Assembly (NCBI RefSeq): GCF_004912165.1
Contig: NZ_STGV01000004.1
Location: forward strand, 434,001-498,000
Direction: 5' to 3'
DNA from: Peteryoungia ipomoeae
GTDB lineage: Bacteria > Pseudomonadota > Alphaproteobacteria > Rhizobiales > Rhizobiaceae
Length of the DNA: 64,000 nucleotides
Below, in pieces: positions 54,411 to 64,000 of the stretch. Position 1 is the first letter of the stretch, and the number at the start of each line of letters is the position of its first letter. The notes under the pieces were generated by a model. That model saw nothing but the letters and a program-made list of their open reading frames with translations, ran no database searches and was not told where the DNA came from. A program made the position numbers and the translations under genes.

Positions 54411-55685
54411 ATGGCTCGCATCGTCATGAAGTTCGGCGGAACATCCGTCGCCAATCTCGAACGCATTCACAATGTCGCGCGCCATGTGAAACGCGAGGTC
54501 GATGCCGGCCATGAAGTGGCCGTCGTCGTGTCCGCCATGTCCGGCAAAACCAACGAACTTGTCGACTGGGTGCAAAACATGCCCAAGGTCGCCGGCGCCG
54601 ATTCACCCTTTTATGACGCGCGCGAATACGATGCAATTGTCGCATCCGGCGAGCAGGTGACATCGGGCCTTCTGGCGATCGCGCTGCAGTCGCTCGGCGT
54701 CAATGCGCGCTCCTGGCAGGGCTGGCAGATTCCGATCAAGACCGACAATGCCCATGGCGCCGCGCGCATCCAGGAGATTGACGGCACCGATATCATTCGC
54801 CGCATGGGCGAGGGCCAGGTGGCTGTTGTCGCCGGTTTCCAGGGTATCGGCCCGGACAATCGCATCGCAACGCTCGGTCGTGGCGGCTCCGACACCTCTG
54901 CTGTGGCAATTGCTGCCGGCGTGAAGGCGGATCGCTGCGACATCTATACGGATGTCGATGGCGTCTACACCACCGACCCACGCATCGAGCCGAAGGCGCG
55001 TCGCCTGAAGAAGATCGCGTTCGAGGAAATGCTCGAGATGGCATCGCTCGGTGCCAAGGTCTTGCAGGTGCGCTCCGTTGAACTCGCCATGGTGCATAAG
55101 GTCCGCACCTTCGTGCGCTCCAGCTTTGAAGATCCCGATGCGCCGGGCATGGGCGATCTGATGAACCCGCCCGGTACATTGATTTGCGACGAGGAAGAGA
55201 TCGTGGAACAGGAAGTCGTCACCGGTATTGCCTACGCCAAGGATGAAGCCCAGATTTCGCTCCGGCGTCTCGCCGACAGGCCGGGCGTTTCCGCGGCGAT
55301 CTTCGGACCGCTTGCTGAATCCCACATCAATGTCGACATGATCGTTCAGAACATCTCGGAAGATGGTTCGAAGACCGACATGACCTTCACCGTGCCGTCG
55401 GGCGATGTCGACAAGGCGCTTGCCGTTCTCAACTCGAACAAGGACAAGATCGGCTTCGACGTTCTGCAGAGCGAAAAGGGTCTGGTGAAAGTGTCGGTCA
55501 TCGGGATCGGCATGCGCAGCCATGCGGGCGTTGCCGCAACCGCTTTCAAGGCGCTCGCCGAGAAGGGCATCAACATCAAGGCGATCACCACCTCCGAGAT
55601 CAAGATTTCGATCCTGATCGACGGCCCCTATGCCGAGCTTGCGGTTCGCACTTTGCATTCCTGCTACGGTCTGGATAAGAATTGA
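54411..55685 (+). CDS. lysC: Aspartate kinase
   Basis: First enzyme of the aspartate family (lysine, threonine, methionine). The 424-residue protein has the kinase start VMKFGGTSVANLERI, the GRGGSDTSAVAIAAGVKAD nucleotide region, DVDGVYTTDPRIEPKA, and two C-terminal ACT domains (from about residue 265) that usually bind lysine or threonine for feedback inhibition. There is no fused homoserine dehydrogenase. It is followed 88 bases later by ptsP on the same strand. No terminator is seen between them. Confidence 0.95.
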   Translation: MARIVMKFGGTSVANLERIHNVARHVKREVDAGHEVAVVVSAMSGKTNELVDWVQNMPKVAGADSPFYDAREYDAIVASGEQVTSGLLAIALQSLGVNARSWQGWQIPIKTDNAHGAARIQEIDGTDIIRRMGEGQVAVVAGFQGIGPDNRIATLGRGGSDTSAVAIAAGVKADRCDIYTDVDGVYTTDPRIEPKARRLKKIAFEEMLEMASLGAKVLQVRSVELAMVHKVRTFVRSSFEDPDAPGMGDLMNPPGTLICDEEEIVEQEVVTGIAYAKDEAQISLRRLADRPGVSAAIFGPLAESHINVDMIVQNISEDGSKTDMTFTVPSGDVDKALAVLNSNKDKIGFDVLQSEKGLVKVSVIGIGMRSHAGVAATAFKALAEKGINIKAITTSEIKISILIDGPYAELAVRTLHSCYGLDKN

Positions 55686-55773
55686 TTCCATAGAGCGGAC
55701 AAAAAATTCCCAGCCATCGCCGATGGCCGGGAAAAAGATCCGCTGACCAAATGGGAAGTGGAGCGAATACGCG

Positions 55774-58041
55774 ATGAGAGACCTTTCAGCGGGTCCTCGC
55801 GTCCTGCTTAAGCGGCTGCGCGAATTGATGGCAGAGCCGCTTGAGCCGCAGGAGCGCCTGGACCGGATCGTTCGCCAGATCGCGAGCAATATGGTCGCTG
55901 AGGTCTGCTCCGTCTATGTGCTGCGATCCGACAGCGTGCTTGAGCTTTACGCTACCGAAGGTCTGAACAAGGATGCCGTTCACCTTGCCCAGCTGAAGAT
56001 GGGTCAGGGTCTCGTCGGTACCATCGCAGCCTCCGCCCAATCCCTCAATCTTTCCGATGCCCAGGCGCATCCGGCGTTCCGCTATCTGCCGGAGACGGGC
56101 GAAGAGATCTACCATTCCTTCCTCGGCGTGCCGATCCTTAGGGCTGGCCGCAGTTTGGGCGTTCTCGTCGTGCAGAACAAGGCGCAGCGCAACTACCGTG
56201 AAGACGAGCTGGAAGCGCTCGAAACCACGGCAATGGTGCTGGCTGAGATGATCGCCACCGGCGAACTGAAGAAGATTACCCGCCCCGGACTGGAGCTGGA
56301 TCTGACCCGGCCGGTCGAGATCGAGGGCGATAGCTATTCCGAAGGGATCGGGCTCGGCTACGTGGTGCTGCACGAGCCGCGCGTCGTCGTCACCAACCTG
56401 CTCAACGAAGACAGCGAGACGGAAATCCGCCGATTGGCCGAAGCGATCGGCTCGCTGAGGCTTTCGATCGACGACATGCTGTCGCGCCGTGAGGTTTCCA
56501 TGGAGGGCGAGCATCGCGAGGTGCTCGAAACCTACCGCATGTTTGCCCATGACCAGGGCTGGGTGCGGCGCATGGAAGAGGCGATCCACAACGGCCTGAC
56601 GGCCGAAGCCGCGGTCGAAAAGGTGCAGAGCGATACCAAGGCGCGGATGATGCGCCTGACCGATCCTTATCTGCGCGAGCGCATGCACGACTTTGACGAT
56701 CTGGCGAACCGCCTTCTCAGGCAATTGACCGGCTTTTCGCCGCGCAGCGCCGTCAACGGTTTCCCCAATGACGCGATCGTCTTTGCCCGCGCGATGGGGG
56801 CGGCGGAACTGCTTGACTATCCGCGCGAGAACCTGCGCGGTCTGGTGCTGGAGGAAGGGGCAGTTACCAGCCATGTGGTGATCGTGGCGCGGGCCATGGG
56901 CATCGCTGTCGTCGGGCAGGCCGCAGGCGCCGTGGCGCTTGCCGAAAACGGCGACCCTGTCATCATCGATGGCGACGACGGCAAGGTATACGTCCGGCCT
57001 GTCAGCGAAATGCAGAAGGCCTATGAAGAAAAGGTGCGGCTGCGCGCCCGCCGGCAGGAGCAGTTCCGCGCCCTGCGCGACGTTGAGCCTTTGACCAAGG
57101 ACGGGAAGCGCATCACCCTGCAGATGAATGCGGGTCTTCTGGTCGATCTGCCGCAACTGGCCGATTCCGGTGCCGATGGCATTGGCCTGTTCCGGACCGA
57201 GCTGCAGTTCATGATCGCCTCGACCATGCCGAAGGGCGAGGAGCAGGAGAGCTTCTATCGGAGCGTCTTGCGCCAAGCGAACGGCAAGCCGGTGACCTTT
57301 CGGACGCTCGATATCGGCGGCGACAAGGTCGTCTCCTATTTCCGTGCCCAGGAAGAGGAAAATCCAGCTCTCGGATGGCGCGCCATCCGGCTTTCGCTCG
57401 ACCGGCCCGGACTGCTGCGGACGCAGCTGCGCGCATTGTTGAAGGCCTGCTCCGGAGCAGAGCTTAAGATCATGCTGCCGATGGTGACCGAGGTTTCGGA
57501 GATCCGTGCCGTTCGTGAGTTGATGCAGCGGGAGGTCCAGCACCTGTCGAAGTTCAGCCACCAATTGCCGAAGAAGCTGCAGTTTGGCGCCATGCTCGAA
57601 GTGCCAGCCCTGCTTTGGCAGATGGACGAGCTGATGGCCGAAGTCGATTTCGTTTCGGTCGGGTCGAACGACCTTTTCCAGTTTTCCATGGCGGTGGATC
57701 GCGGCAATGCGCGGGTCTCGGATCGGTTCGACAATCTCGGCCGGCCTTTCCTGCGCATTCTGCGCGATATCGTCCGGGCGGCTGACCGCAACAAGACGTC
57801 GCTGACATTGTGCGGGGAAATGGCGGGCAAGCCGCTCTCGGCGCTGGCGCTGCTCGGCATCGGCTTCCGCTCGATCTCGATGTCGCCGACGGCCATCGGC
57901 CCGGTCAAGGCCATGCTGCTCGGCACCGATGTGACGCATCTCTCCGCCGAGCTCAACGCGGTGCTTGACGACGACACGCCGGGCGTGTCAGTGCGCGACT
58001 GGCTCGTGCGTTATGCCGAGACCAACGATATTTCCGTCTGA
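55774..58041 (+). CDS. ptsP: Phosphoenolpyruvate-protein phosphotransferase PtsP (EI-Ntr)
   Basis: First enzyme of the nitrogen PTS: autophosphorylates from PEP and passes phosphate to NPr. The 755-residue protein has an N-terminal GAF domain (about 20-160), which in the family senses glutamine, then the PTS EI domains. The phospho-histidine is in [16 protein letters not shown]. The PEP-binding barrel includes [48 protein letters not shown] and LCGEMAG. It lies between lysC and prfA in the usual rhizobial order. Confidence 0.95.
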   Translation: MRDLSAGPRVLLKRLRELMAEPLEPQERLDRIVRQIASNMVAEVCSVYVLRSDSVLELYATEGLNKDAVHLAQLKMGQGLVGTIAASAQSLNLSDAQAHPAFRYLPETGEEIYHSFLGVPILRAGRSLGVLVVQNKAQRNYREDELEALETTAMVLAEMIATGELKKITRPGLELDLTRPVEIEGDSYSEGIGLGYVVLHEPRVVVTNLLNEDSETEIRRLAEAIGSLRLSIDDMLSRREVSMEGEHREVLETYRMFAHDQGWVRRMEEAIHNGLTAEAAVEKVQSDTKARMMRLTDPYLRERMHDFDDLANRLLRQLTGFSPRSAVNGFPNDAIVFARAMGAAELLDYPRENLRGLVLEEGAVTSHVVIVARAMGIAVVGQAAGAVALAENGDPVIIDGDDGKVYVRPVSEMQKAYEEKVRLRARRQEQFRALRDVEPLTKDGKRITLQMNAGLLVDLPQLADSGADGIGLFRTELQFMIASTMPKGEEQESFYRSVLRQANGKPVTFRTLDIGGDKVVSYFRAQEEENPALGWRAIRLSLDRPGLLRTQLRALLKACSGAELKIMLPMVTEVSEIRAVRELMQREVQHLSKFSHQLPKKLQFGAMLEVPALLWQMDELMAEVDFVSVGSNDLFQFSMAVDRGNARVSDRFDNLGRPFLRILRDIVRAADRNKTSLTLCGEMAGKPLSALALLGIGFRSISMSPTAIGPVKAMLLGTDVTHLSAELNAVLDDDTPGVSVRDWLVRYAETNDISV

Positions 58042-58067
58042 ACCGATCTCAACCTCTGGAGACGTGG

Positions 58068-59150
58068 GTGGCCAAGCTTCCTGTCGAGAAAATGCGCGAA
58101 CTTGAACGCCGTTTCGGCGAAATCGAGGCGCGGATGTCGGCAGGACCGGCGGCGGATGTCTATGTGAAGCTCGCCTCGGAGTATTCCGAGCTGGAACCGG
58201 TGGTTAAGCAGATCCGCGCCTACGAGGCGGCAACTGCGGAAGCAGCCGATCTCAAGGCCATGCTCGCCGACAAAGCAACGGACCGCGAGATGCGCGATCT
58301 CGCGGAAATGGAGCTGCCGGAGGTGGACGCGCGCATCGAAGCGCTCGAGGACGAGATCCAGATCCTTCTCCTGCCGAAAGATGCAGCCGACGAAAAGAGC
58401 GCGATCCTCGAAATCCGGGCCGGCACGGGGGGCTCCGAGGCTGCACTCTTTGCCGGTGACCTCTTCCGCATGTATGAGCGCTTCGCCTCCACCAAGGGCT
58501 GGAAGGTCGAAGTTCTCTCGGCAAGCGAGGGTGAAGCCGGCGGCTACAAGGAAATCATCGCGACGATCAGCGGACGCGGCGTGTTTTCCAAGCTGAAGTT
58601 CGAAAGCGGTGTGCACCGCGTGCAGCGGGTGCCGGAAACGGAAGCGAGCGGGCGCATCCATACGTCTGCTGCGACGGTTGCCGTTTTGCCCGAGGCCGAA
58701 GAGATCGACATCGAGATCCGGCCGGAAGATATTCGCGTCGATACCATGCGCTCGTCGGGAGCCGGCGGGCAGCACGTGAACACCACCGATTCCGCCGTAC
58801 GCATCACGCACCTGCCGACCGGGCTGATCGTTACGTCCTCGGAGAAATCGCAGCATCAGAACCGCGCCAAGGCCATGCAGGTGTTGCGCTCCCGGCTCTA
58901 CGACATCGAGCGGCAGAAGGCCGACAGCGAACGCTCCGCCAGCCGCAAGAGCCAGGTCGGATCGGGCGACCGCTCCGAGCGCATCCGGACCTACAATTTT
59001 CCGCAGGGGCGGGTGACGGATCACCGGATCAACCTGACGCTCTACAAGCTCGACCGGATGATCGAGGGCGAAATCGACGAAATGGTCGATGCGCTGATTG
59101 CCGACTACCAGGCTGGCCAGCTGGCGCAGCTCGGCGACGTGCAAGGATGA
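58068..59150 (+). CDS. prfA: Peptide chain release factor 1
   Basis: Releases nascent protein at UAA and UAG. The 360-residue protein has the codon-recognition tripeptide in [15 protein letters not shown] (PxT with Glu in the middle, residues 189-191) and the catalytic GGQ at 233-235 in [17 protein letters not shown]. The start is GTG at 58068, preceded by CTGGAG; the family N-terminus MAKLPVEKM fits. It overlaps prmC by four bases (ATGA), which couples RF1 to the enzyme that methylates its GGQ glutamine. Confidence 0.96.
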   Translation: MAKLPVEKMRELERRFGEIEARMSAGPAADVYVKLASEYSELEPVVKQIRAYEAATAEAADLKAMLADKATDREMRDLAEMELPEVDARIEALEDEIQILLLPKDAADEKSAILEIRAGTGGSEAALFAGDLFRMYERFASTKGWKVEVLSASEGEAGGYKEIIATISGRGVFSKLKFESGVHRVQRVPETEASGRIHTSAATVAVLPEAEEIDIEIRPEDIRVDTMRSSGAGGQHVNTTDSAVRITHLPTGLIVTSSEKSQHQNRAKAMQVLRSRLYDIERQKADSERSASRKSQVGSGDRSERIRTYNFPQGRVTDHRINLTLYKLDRMIEGEIDEMVDALIADYQAGQLAQLGDVQG

Positions 59151-60016
59151 GCAAACCTTCAAGCCCCTGCGCCGTGATTGCGGACGCCCGGAAGCGGTTT
59201 GAAGCGGCGGGTCTTGTCGATGCAGCTGCCGATGCGCGTCTCCTGGTCTGTCATTTTGCAGAGCTCACCACGACGCAGCTGGTGACAGATGGCGATGCGG
59301 ATCTTCCGTCAGATATTCTGCAGGCGATCGAGCGGGCGGTGCAGCAGCGGCTCGACCGCGAGCCGGTATTCCGCATCATCGGCCGACGTGCCTTCTACGG
59401 GTTGACCCTTGCCCTTTCTGCCGAGACGCTGGAGCCACGGCCGGATACGGAAATTCTGGTCGATGCGGTGCTGCCGCATCTGCAGGCGCTGGAGCAAAAG
59501 AATGGTCCGGTCAGCATTCTCGATCTTGGAACGGGGACGGGCGCGATTGCGCTGGCGCTGCTTGAGCAGACAAAACAGACCCGTGCTGTCGGGGTCGACG
59601 TGTCCGCGGATGCGCTGCAGACCGCGCTCAGCAATGCCAGCGAAAACGGGCTATCCGATCGCTTCGAAACGCGTCTCGGCTCCTGGTTCGCTGCGGTGCA
59701 GGGCAAATACCACCTGATTGTCTCAAACCCGCCCTACATTCCAAGCTCGGTCATGGAAACGTTGGAGCCCGAGGTGCTGAAGCATGATCCGCCGAAAGCA
59801 CTGGATGGCGGTGCCGATGGTCTCGATGCCTATCGGGCAATCGCAAAGGATGCGGGGCAACATCTCGCAGACGGCGGTCTCATCGGGCTGGAAATCGGCT
59901 ACGATCAGCAGCAGACCGTGACGCAAATCTTTGAGGAAAAAGGGTTTTCTCTCGTCGAAGCGCGCTGCGATCTTGGTGGGCGCGACAGGGTGCTGCTCTT
60001 TGTAGCGGGCACTTGA
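59147..60016 (+). CDS. prmC: Peptide chain release factor N5-glutamine methyltransferase
   Basis: Methylates the glutamine of the GGQ motif of RF1 and RF2. The 289-residue protein has an N-terminal helical domain, [17 protein letters not shown] loop [16 protein letters not shown] at about 124-139, and the NPPY active site at 194-197. Its start overlaps prfA as ATGA. There is no terminator immediately after; the 333-base gap before the DUF4167 gene suggests a new promoter. Confidence 0.95.
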   Translation: MSKPSSPCAVIADARKRFEAAGLVDAAADARLLVCHFAELTTTQLVTDGDADLPSDILQAIERAVQQRLDREPVFRIIGRRAFYGLTLALSAETLEPRPDTEILVDAVLPHLQALEQKNGPVSILDLGTGTGAIALALLEQTKQTRAVGVDVSADALQTALSNASENGLSDRFETRLGSWFAAVQGKYHLIVSNPPYIPSSVMETLEPEVLKHDPPKALDGGADGLDAYRAIAKDAGQHLADGGLIGLEIGYDQQQTVTQIFEEKGFSLVEARCDLGGRDRVLLFVAGT

Positions 60017-60349
60017 TAAGGCATTTGTTGCGTGTGCTAAGGATATTTCCTGATCTTGAAGAAAAACGCTTGGTTTTCCTGATGAAGCGGGCTAGTTTGC
60101 GGTCACGCAACGGAAGGCGGAGAAAGAACGAGGATTCGTTCGGGTCCCGACCGGCTTCGTAACTGGTTCGGCCATGACGTCTGCCAAGCTCGAGCAGCCG
60201 GTGCGTAACTCAGGAAACTCGACTTTCACCAGCGGCAAGCAAGGCGAGGGCGCGGTCTGCCGACGGCACGCTGAGACCCGGTCAGTCATGACCCGAGAAA
60301 ATAGCGTTGCCCTTTCATCAGCAAACACAGACATTCAGGTGAATTATCT
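60017..60349. other. Intergenic region between prmC and the DUF4167 gene
   Basis: No open frame of note. It contains a small palindrome GGTCA-GTCA-TGACC at 60280-60293 and several GC-rich partial palindromes. The promoter of the DUF4167 gene is expected here, but I cannot name a convincing -35/-10 pair. Confidence 0.5.
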
Positions 60350-60952
60350 ATGAGGCCAGGACAGCAGAACAAGCGTGGTCGGGGGCGTAACAACAACAAT
60401 AACAACAATGGCGGTGGCGGCAACTTCAACCGCAAGGGCCAGAACCCGCTGACCCGGACCTATGACAGTTCAGGTCCGGATGTGAAGATCCGCGGCACTG
60501 CGCAGCACATTGCTGAAAAATATGGTGCCCTGGCGCGCGATGCCCAGAGCTCTGGCGATCGCGTCATGGCGGAGAACTATCTCCAGCATGCAGAGCACTA
60601 TAACCGCATCATTGCCGCCGCTCAGGCGCAGTTGCAGGAACGCGTGCAGCGCGACGACCGCAACGACTACAATGATCGCGACAGCGATGACATGGACGGA
60701 CAGGACGAACAGGTTCCAGCCGTAAACCAGCCGCAGGAGATTGCTGGCTCCGGTCCGCAGCCGGTCATCGAAGACATGCCGGCCGAAGTGGTGGCCGCTG
60801 CTGCCGAGAGCGGAGCCGAGGCCGGCGCCGAGCGTCAGCCTCGCCGCCGCAATGCCGGGAACCGTCCGCGCCGTCAGCCCCGTCGCAACGCGGAGGCAGA
60901 GGGCGGCGAAGGTGGGGAAGCCCCCGTCCTCGCCGAGGCCGTTTCCGAGTAA
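60350..60952 (+). CDS. DUF4167 domain-containing protein
   Basis: A 200-residue protein. The N-terminus is basic with an Asn/Gly tract (RGRGRNNNNNNNGGGG). The conserved DUF4167 core follows at about 32-95: TYDSSGPDVKIRGTAQHI, YGALARDAQSSGDRVMAEN, YLQHAEHYNRIIA. The rest is acidic and then Arg-rich, probably disordered. The Arg/Gly/Asn-rich ends and the family position between prmC and clpB suggest RNA or ribosome association, but the function is unknown. A strong terminator follows directly. Confidence 0.88.
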   Translation: MRPGQQNKRGRGRNNNNNNNGGGGNFNRKGQNPLTRTYDSSGPDVKIRGTAQHIAEKYGALARDAQSSGDRVMAENYLQHAEHYNRIIAAAQAQLQERVQRDDRNDYNDRDSDDMDGQDEQVPAVNQPQEIAGSGPQPVIEDMPAEVVAAAAESGAEAGAERQPRRRNAGNRPRRQPRRNAEAEGGEGGEAPVLAEAVSE

Positions 60953-60975
60953 TCGGTCTGCAGATTTGACATTTG

Positions 60976-61005
60976 AAAACTCCGGGCCGCGTCCCGGAGT
61001 TTTTC
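60976..61005 (+). terminator. Rho-independent terminator after the DUF4167 gene
   Basis: AAAACTCCGGG (60976-60986) pairs with CCCGGAGTTTT (60993-61003), with further T downstream. It separates the DUF4167 gene from clpB and so requires a separate clpB promoter. Confidence 0.85.
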
Positions 61006-61017
61006 GTTTATCTGCCT

Positions 61018-61046
61018 CTTTAAAGGGCAAAAATCCGCTCCCATAT
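61018..61046 (+). promoter_or_regulatory. Heat-shock (RpoH-type) promoter candidate for clpB
   Basis: CTTTAAA (61018-61024) and CCCATAT (61040-61046) are spaced 15 bases apart. The RpoH consensus is CTTGAAA and CCCATNT with a similar spacer, so one base differs in the -35. It lies just after the terminator and about 107 bases before the clpB start. Confidence 0.5.
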
Positions 61047-61152
61047 CTCTGTCGAGGGAGCGAGTTCATCGCTCCGGGCCTGCCATATGGGGGCCGATCC
61101 AACCAACCGGGCTGTGCCGAATGCGGGCGGGCCGGGGCCAAGGAGAGTGACC

Positions 61153-63756
61153 ATGAATATCGAGAAATATTCCGAACGCGTGCGCGGTTTTCTGCAGTCT
61201 GCGCAGACCCATGCCCTTTCGGAGGGGCACCAGCAGTTCACGCCCGAGCACGTCTTGAAGGTGCTGCTTGATGATGAGCAGGGCATGGCGTCTTCGCTGA
61301 TCAGCCGTGCGGGTGGCGACCCGAAGGAAGTGCGTCTCGCCAATGATGTGGCGCTTGCCAAGCTGCCCAAGGTTTCGGGAGGCAATGGCCAGGTCTATCT
61401 GGCGCAGCCGCTGGCCAAGGTCTTTTCTACCGCCGAAGAGGCTGCCAAGAAGGCCGGCGACAGCTTCGTGACCGTCGAGCGGCTTTTGCTGGCACTGGCC
61501 ATCGAAAGTTCGGCCTCGACCTCAGCTTCCCTCAAGAAGGGCGGCGTCACCACCAATGCGCTTAATCAGGTGATCAATGAGGTGCGCAAGGGCCGCACAG
61601 CCGACAGCGCCAATGCCGAACAGGGCTTCGATGCGCTGAAGAAATATGCGCGTGACCTGACGGCTGATGCCCGCGAAGGCAAGCTTGACCCTGTTATTGG
61701 TCGCGACGACGAAATTCGCCGCACGATCCAGGTGCTGTCGCGCCGAACCAAGAACAATCCCGTGCTGATCGGCGAACCCGGCGTCGGCAAGACAGCGATT
61801 GCCGAGGGCCTGGCACTGCGTATCGTCAATGGCGACGTGCCGGAAAGCCTCAAAGACAAGCGCCTGATGGCGCTCGACATGGGCGCTTTGATTGCAGGTG
61901 CCAAATATCGCGGCGAGTTTGAGGAGCGGTTGAAAGCCGTGCTCAACGAGGTGCAGTCTGAGAATGGTGAAATCATCCTGTTCATCGACGAGATGCACAC
62001 GCTGGTCGGGGCCGGCAAGGCCGATGGCGCCATGGACGCCTCCAACCTGTTGAAGCCGGCACTGGCCCGCGGCGAGCTGCATTGCGTGGGTGCAACCACG
62101 CTCGACGAGTATCGCAAGCATGTCGAGAAGGATGCGGCCCTTGCCCGGCGTTTCCAGCCCGTCATGGTCGACGAACCGACGGTCGAGGACACCATCTCGA
62201 TCCTGCGCGGCCTCAAGGAGAAATACGAGCAGCATCACAAGGTGCGGATCTCCGACTCGGCCCTGGTTGCCGCCGCGACCCTGTCCAACCGCTATATCAC
62301 CGACCGGTTCCTGCCGGACAAGGCCATTGACCTGATGGACGAAGCCGCCTCGCGCCTGAGGATGCAGGTGGATTCCAAACCGGAAGAGCTCGATGAACTC
62401 GATCGCCGGATCATGCAGCTGAAGATCGAGCGCGAGGCCTTGAAGAAGGAAACAGACGCGGCCTCCGCTGATCGTCTCCTGCGCCTGGAAACAGAGGTGA
62501 CGTCGCTGGAAGAGCAGGCCGATGCGCTGACGGCGCGCTGGCAGGCGGAAAAGCAGAAACTGGGCCTGGCCGCTGATCTCAAGAAGCAGCTCGATGATGC
62601 GCGCAACGAATTGGCCATCGCCCAGCGCAAGGGCGAATTCCAGCGGGCCGGCGAGCTGACCTATGGGGTGATCCCGGATCTGGAAAAGCAGCTTGCAAAT
62701 GCCGAAGCCCAGGATGGCAGCGGTGCTGACAGCATGGTGCAGGAGGTCGTGACGCCGGACAATATCGCGCATGTCGTTTCCCGCTGGACCGGGATCCCGG
62801 TTGACAAGATGCTGGAAGGCGAGCGCGAAAAGCTGCTGCGGATGGACGACGAGCTGGCCAAGTCCGTGGTCGGGCAGGGTGATGCAGTTCAGGCCGTGTC
62901 GCGCGCCGTCCGCCGGGCACGCGCTGGCCTGCAGGATCCGAACCGGCCGATCGGCTCGTTCATCTTCCTCGGGCCGACAGGTGTGGGCAAGACGGAGCTT
63001 ACCAAGTCGCTTGCCCGCTTCCTGTTCGACGACGAAACGGCCATGGTGCGCCTCGACATGTCGGAATACATGGAGAAGCATTCGGTCGCGCGTCTGATCG
63101 GCGCACCTCCGGGCTATGTCGGCTACGAGGAGGGCGGCGCCCTTACCGAAGCGGTGCGGCGCAAGCCCTACCAGGTGGTGCTGTTCGACGAGATCGAAAA
63201 GGCGCATCCCGACGTGTTCAACGTGCTCCTGCAGGTGCTCGACGACGGACGGTTGACCGATGGCCAGGGCCGCACGGTCGACTTCCGCAATACGATGATC
63301 ATCATGACCTCGAACCTCGGCGCCGAGTATCTGACCGCTCTGCCGGAAGGTCAGGACACCGACAGCGTTCGTGACCAGGTGATGGATGTGGTAAAGGCCT
63401 CCTTCCGGCCGGAATTCCTCAACCGCGTCGACGAGATCATCCTGTTCCACCGCCTGCAGCGCAGCGAAATGGGGGCGATCGTCGATATCCAGATGAAGCG
63501 GCTGGTATCGCTGCTGGCCGAGCGCAAGATCGTCATCTCGCTCGAAGCTGGTGCTCGCGACTGGCTGGCCGACAAGGGCTATGATCCGGTCTATGGCGCA
63601 AGGCCGCTGAAGCGGGTGATCCAGAAGTACCTTCAGGATCCGCTGGCCGAGCAGATCCTTTCCGGCAAGGTGCTGGATGGCAGCCGGGTGAAGGTTGAGG
63701 CGGGCAGTGACCGGTTGTTGATTGGTCCCGATGCTTCGATGAGCCAGGCCGCCTGA
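61153..63756 (+). CDS. clpB: ATP-dependent disaggregase ClpB
   Basis: Hexameric AAA+ chaperone that rescues aggregated proteins with DnaK. The 867-residue protein has the N-domain ([18 protein letters not shown]), first ATPase with [13 protein letters not shown] near residue 206, the coiled-coil M domain at about 395-525 ([19 protein letters not shown]), and second ATPase with [12 protein letters not shown] near 607 followed by [21 protein letters not shown]. It lacks the ClpP-binding IGF loop of ClpA/ClpX. ATG 61153 follows AGGAGA. A strong terminator ends it. Confidence 0.97.
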   Translation: MNIEKYSERVRGFLQSAQTHALSEGHQQFTPEHVLKVLLDDEQGMASSLISRAGGDPKEVRLANDVALAKLPKVSGGNGQVYLAQPLAKVFSTAEEAAKKAGDSFVTVERLLLALAIESSASTSASLKKGGVTTNALNQVINEVRKGRTADSANAEQGFDALKKYARDLTADAREGKLDPVIGRDDEIRRTIQVLSRRTKNNPVLIGEPGVGKTAIAEGLALRIVNGDVPESLKDKRLMALDMGALIAGAKYRGEFEERLKAVLNEVQSENGEIILFIDEMHTLVGAGKADGAMDASNLLKPALARGELHCVGATTLDEYRKHVEKDAALARRFQPVMVDEPTVEDTISILRGLKEKYEQHHKVRISDSALVAAATLSNRYITDRFLPDKAIDLMDEAASRLRMQVDSKPEELDELDRRIMQLKIEREALKKETDAASADRLLRLETEVTSLEEQADALTARWQAEKQKLGLAADLKKQLDDARNELAIAQRKGEFQRAGELTYGVIPDLEKQLANAEAQDGSGADSMVQEVVTPDNIAHVVSRWTGIPVDKMLEGEREKLLRMDDELAKSVVGQGDAVQAVSRAVRRARAGLQDPNRPIGSFIFLGPTGVGKTELTKSLARFLFDDETAMVRLDMSEYMEKHSVARLIGAPPGYVGYEEGGALTEAVRRKPYQVVLFDEIEKAHPDVFNVLLQVLDDGRLTDGQGRTVDFRNTMIIMTSNLGAEYLTALPEGQDTDSVRDQVMDVVKASFRPEFLNRVDEIILFHRLQRSEMGAIVDIQMKRLVSLLAERKIVISLEAGARDWLADKGYDPVYGARPLKRVIQKYLQDPLAEQILSGKVLDGSRVKVEAGSDRLLIGPDASMSQAA

Positions 63757-63780
63757 TAGGGCTGGCTTTGAGGACAAATG

Positions 63781-63812
63781 AAAAGGGCGGCTGACCGAGC
63801 CGCCCTTTTTGC
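63781..63812 (+). terminator. Rho-independent terminator after clpB
   Basis: AAAAGGGCGGCT (63781-63792) pairs perfectly with AGCCGCCCTTTT (63798-63809) around GACCG, then T. The A tract in front makes it usable on both strands. The remaining bases to 64000 hold no gene I can support. Confidence 0.9.
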
Positions 63813-64000
63813 TTTGCCGCGGAGCGATCGTGTCGCTGCCTGAGCAGCATCTCCGTCAAAGGCCTCTACGGCCAAAACTCGCTCGGGCGCCTGCCTGAGA
63901 TCTGGCGCTGGCAACTGCAGAGGCTGGAGGCGGTGAGTAGCGCTGGCTCGTGACACTCTGGCTCGACCGCGCCGGTAGATCCATCTGAGTCATCCGCGTT

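Noticed and set aside
61522..63777. A 751-codon minus-strand frame across clpB, and a 717-codon frame across ptsP (55786-57939)
   Set aside because: Both are mirror frames of intact conserved genes, with His/Gln/Asp-rich composition typical of shadows.

Overview
The window is a GC-rich piece of an alphaproteobacterial chromosome, almost certainly from the family Rhizobiaceae (Rhizobium/Agrobacterium/Allorhizobium relatives). The indicators are a receiver-only CpdR, the TIGR02302/DUF4175 protein beside lysA-lptM-argH, a twin-TM protein with pduO next to etfBA, a DUF2125 protein, and the order lysC-ptsP-prfA-prmC-DUF4167-clpB. Nearly all of it is intact core housekeeping sequence. I see no integrase, transposase, phage gene, CRISPR array or recognisable defence system, and no frameshifted conserved gene.

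Layout. 0.3-8.5 kb: DUF3108 protein, DMT exporter and YhhN protein; gloB with a cupin; a methyltransferase; hisC-tyrC; DUF2125 divergent from a ChaC-like cyclotransferase. 8.5-13.8 kb: envelope and cell-cycle genes (ftsE-ftsX-ydcF-like-plsC), a divergent membrane protein, hpt and cpdR. 13.9-20.3 kb: argH, lptM, lysA and a large membrane protein on the minus strand, with a TlpA-type thioredoxin divergent from argH. 20.3-24.1 kb: a complete sulfate ABC importer. 24.3-28.2 kb: hydroxybutyryl-CoA dehydrogenase, etfA, etfB, rhomboid. 28.2-29.7 kb: a 1.5-kb stretch with no gene, rich in inverted repeats. 29.7-35.8 kb: pduO, twin-TM protein, SDR, YihY, gluQRS, alkA-type glycosylase, HNH protein, dsbB, YqaA/DedA protein. 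35.9 kb: tRNA-Leu(CAA). 36-43.8 kb: DUF2384-like protein, acyl-CoA synthetase, two acyltransferases, secA. 44-47.4 kb: parvulin, argJ, GNAT, mutT. 47.5-54.2 kb: orphan Flp pilin, NDUFAF5-like methyltransferase, comF, grxC, a nitrilase-type amidase, DUF1178, DUF3291, DUF924, ubiG, an SH3 protein. 54.4-63.8 kb: lysC, ptsP, prfA, prmC, DUF4167 and clpB.

Themes. Amino-acid biosynthesis recurs (hisC, tyrC, lysA, argH, argJ, lysC). Thiol and glutathione chemistry recurs too (gloB, chaC-like, grxC, deaminated-glutathione amidase, tlpA, dsbB, sulfate uptake). ETF and hydroxybutyryl-CoA dehydrogenase point to acyl-CoA oxidation, and a palindrome upstream of etfB looks like a catabolic regulator site. 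CtrA-like TTAACCAT boxes lie upstream of cpdR and beside ftsE.

The least explained part is the non-coding stretch at 28.2-29.7 kb. On the plus strand it can form a nested set of stems capped by UUCG and GCAA tetraloops, with non-Watson-Crick pairs that are G-U only in the plus-strand RNA. I treat it as a candidate structured RNA. No recognisable new multi-gene system was found.
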